Origin: an uncultured Anaeromyxobacter sp.
Lineage (GTDB): Bacteria; Myxococcota; Myxococcia; Myxococcales; Anaeromyxobacteraceae
Length of the DNA: 37,575 bases
NCBI GenBank assembly: GCA_903874275.1
Contig: CAIQRS010000118.1
Span: forward strand, 1 to 37,575
Direction: 5' to 3'
The notes beneath the pieces are model-generated. The model was not told the origin of the DNA, did not search any database, and saw only the letters and a list, made by a program, of their open reading frames with translations. Shown in pieces: positions 37,208 to 37,575 of this stretch (the stretch's first letter is position 1; each line of letters begins with the position of its first letter). Both the position numbers and the translations under genes were made by a program.

Positions 37208-37575
37208 ATGGCCTCGATCGCAACCAAGACCTCCGAACTGCTCCGGCTGGCCGGCGCCGGCCCCCTGCGGACGCGCGACGTCGACGCGGCGGGCATCCCG
37301 CGGGTCTACCTGCGGCGGCTGTGCGAGCGCGGTCTCCTGGAGCGCGTGGATCGCGGGCTCTACCGGCTCCCCGATGCACCGGTCACGGAGCTGCACTCGC
37401 TGGTGGAGGTCGCCCGACGGGTCCCGCACGGGACCGTCGCCCTGCTGAGCGCCCTCCAGGTCCACGGACTCACGACGGAAGCTCCGCACGCGGTCTGGAT
37501 CCTCATCGATCGCCATGCCCGGACGCCCAAGGTCACCTACCCGAAGCTGGAGGTCGTCTACGCGAGCGGCCTCGC
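37208..37575 (+). CDS. AbiEi-type antitoxin / HTH regulator, first 122 residues (cut by window edge)
   Basis: N-terminal winged HTH of the AbiEi family: LRTRDVDAAGIPRVYLRRLC, then ERGLLERVDRGLYRLP, followed by the start of the C-terminal part (VARRVPHGTVALLSALQVHG, LTTEAPHAVWILIDRH). These proteins are the antitoxin and autorepressor of type IV toxin-antitoxin systems whose toxin is the nucleotidyltransferase AbiEii. The toxin would follow immediately, beyond the window. ATG 37208 has little ribosome-site complementarity. The partner cannot be checked here. Confidence 0.82.
   Translation, partial: MASIATKTSELLRLAGAGPLRTRDVDAAGIPRVYLRRLCERGLLERVDRGLYRLPDAPVTELHSLVEVARRVPHGTVALLSALQVHGLTTEAPHAVWILIDRHARTPKVTYPKLEVVYASGL

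Overview
The window is very GC-rich. Its chromosomal part carries two hemerythrins, TerB-like proteins, many lipoproteins, large secreted subtilases and a small conserved cytoplasmic protein of a kind I know from myxobacteria. I read it as a deltaproteobacterial (myxobacterial, possibly Anaeromyxobacter-like) chromosome, but the sequence alone does not prove the genus.

Positions 1-8823 are the right arm of an integrated phage. About 21 genes lie on the minus strand, and nearly all overlap their neighbour by ATGA, GTGA or TGATG. Reading leftwards from the right end: two unrecognised proteins, a Cro/CI-like regulator, a 59-aa protein, a helix-turn-helix protein, a replication-organiser-like protein, a DnaB helicase, several tiny zinc-ribbon and HTH proteins, a RuvC-like resolvase, then virion-type genes (terminase-small-subunit-like HTH protein, coiled-coil protein, scaffold-like protein, start of an internal-virion-like protein). 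The replication gene contains a cluster of 11-bp direct repeats that could be an origin, as in lambda O. The element ends in a 23-bp tRNA 3' end (attR), followed by the terminator that once served that tRNA. The integrase and the intact tRNA would lie left of the window.

Positions 8824-28926 are ordinary chromosome with short operons on both strands: a beta-propeller lipoprotein; a cytochrome c coupled to a collagen-like lipoprotein; a small secreted protein; a peptidase-MA-like protease; a stand-alone (p)ppGpp-hydrolase-like HD protein coupled to a lipoprotein; two more exported proteins; a TerB protein; MsrB; a TerB/nucleotidyltransferase fusion; a RetSat-like oxidoreductase coupled to a hemerythrin; a very unusual bactofilin-like/M28 peptidase fusion with a damaged active site; a chalcone-isomerase-like protein; a MurG-like glycosyltransferase; a second hemerythrin; an alpha/beta hydrolase; and the conserved cytoplasmic protein. 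A chain of three hairpins ending in a strong plus-strand terminator at 25955-26075 has no coding gene of its own and may be a small RNA.

Positions 28985-34499 hold two large secreted S8 proteases, the second with the complete architecture of plant cucumisin-type subtilases. The last 3 kb is disturbed. It holds the front of a broken PAS-GAF sensor protein, about 500 bp of unassigned sequence, a PH-like membrane protein, a nested palindrome of about 150 bp, a 51-residue charged protein, and the start of an AbiEi-type antitoxin behind an AT-rich promoter.
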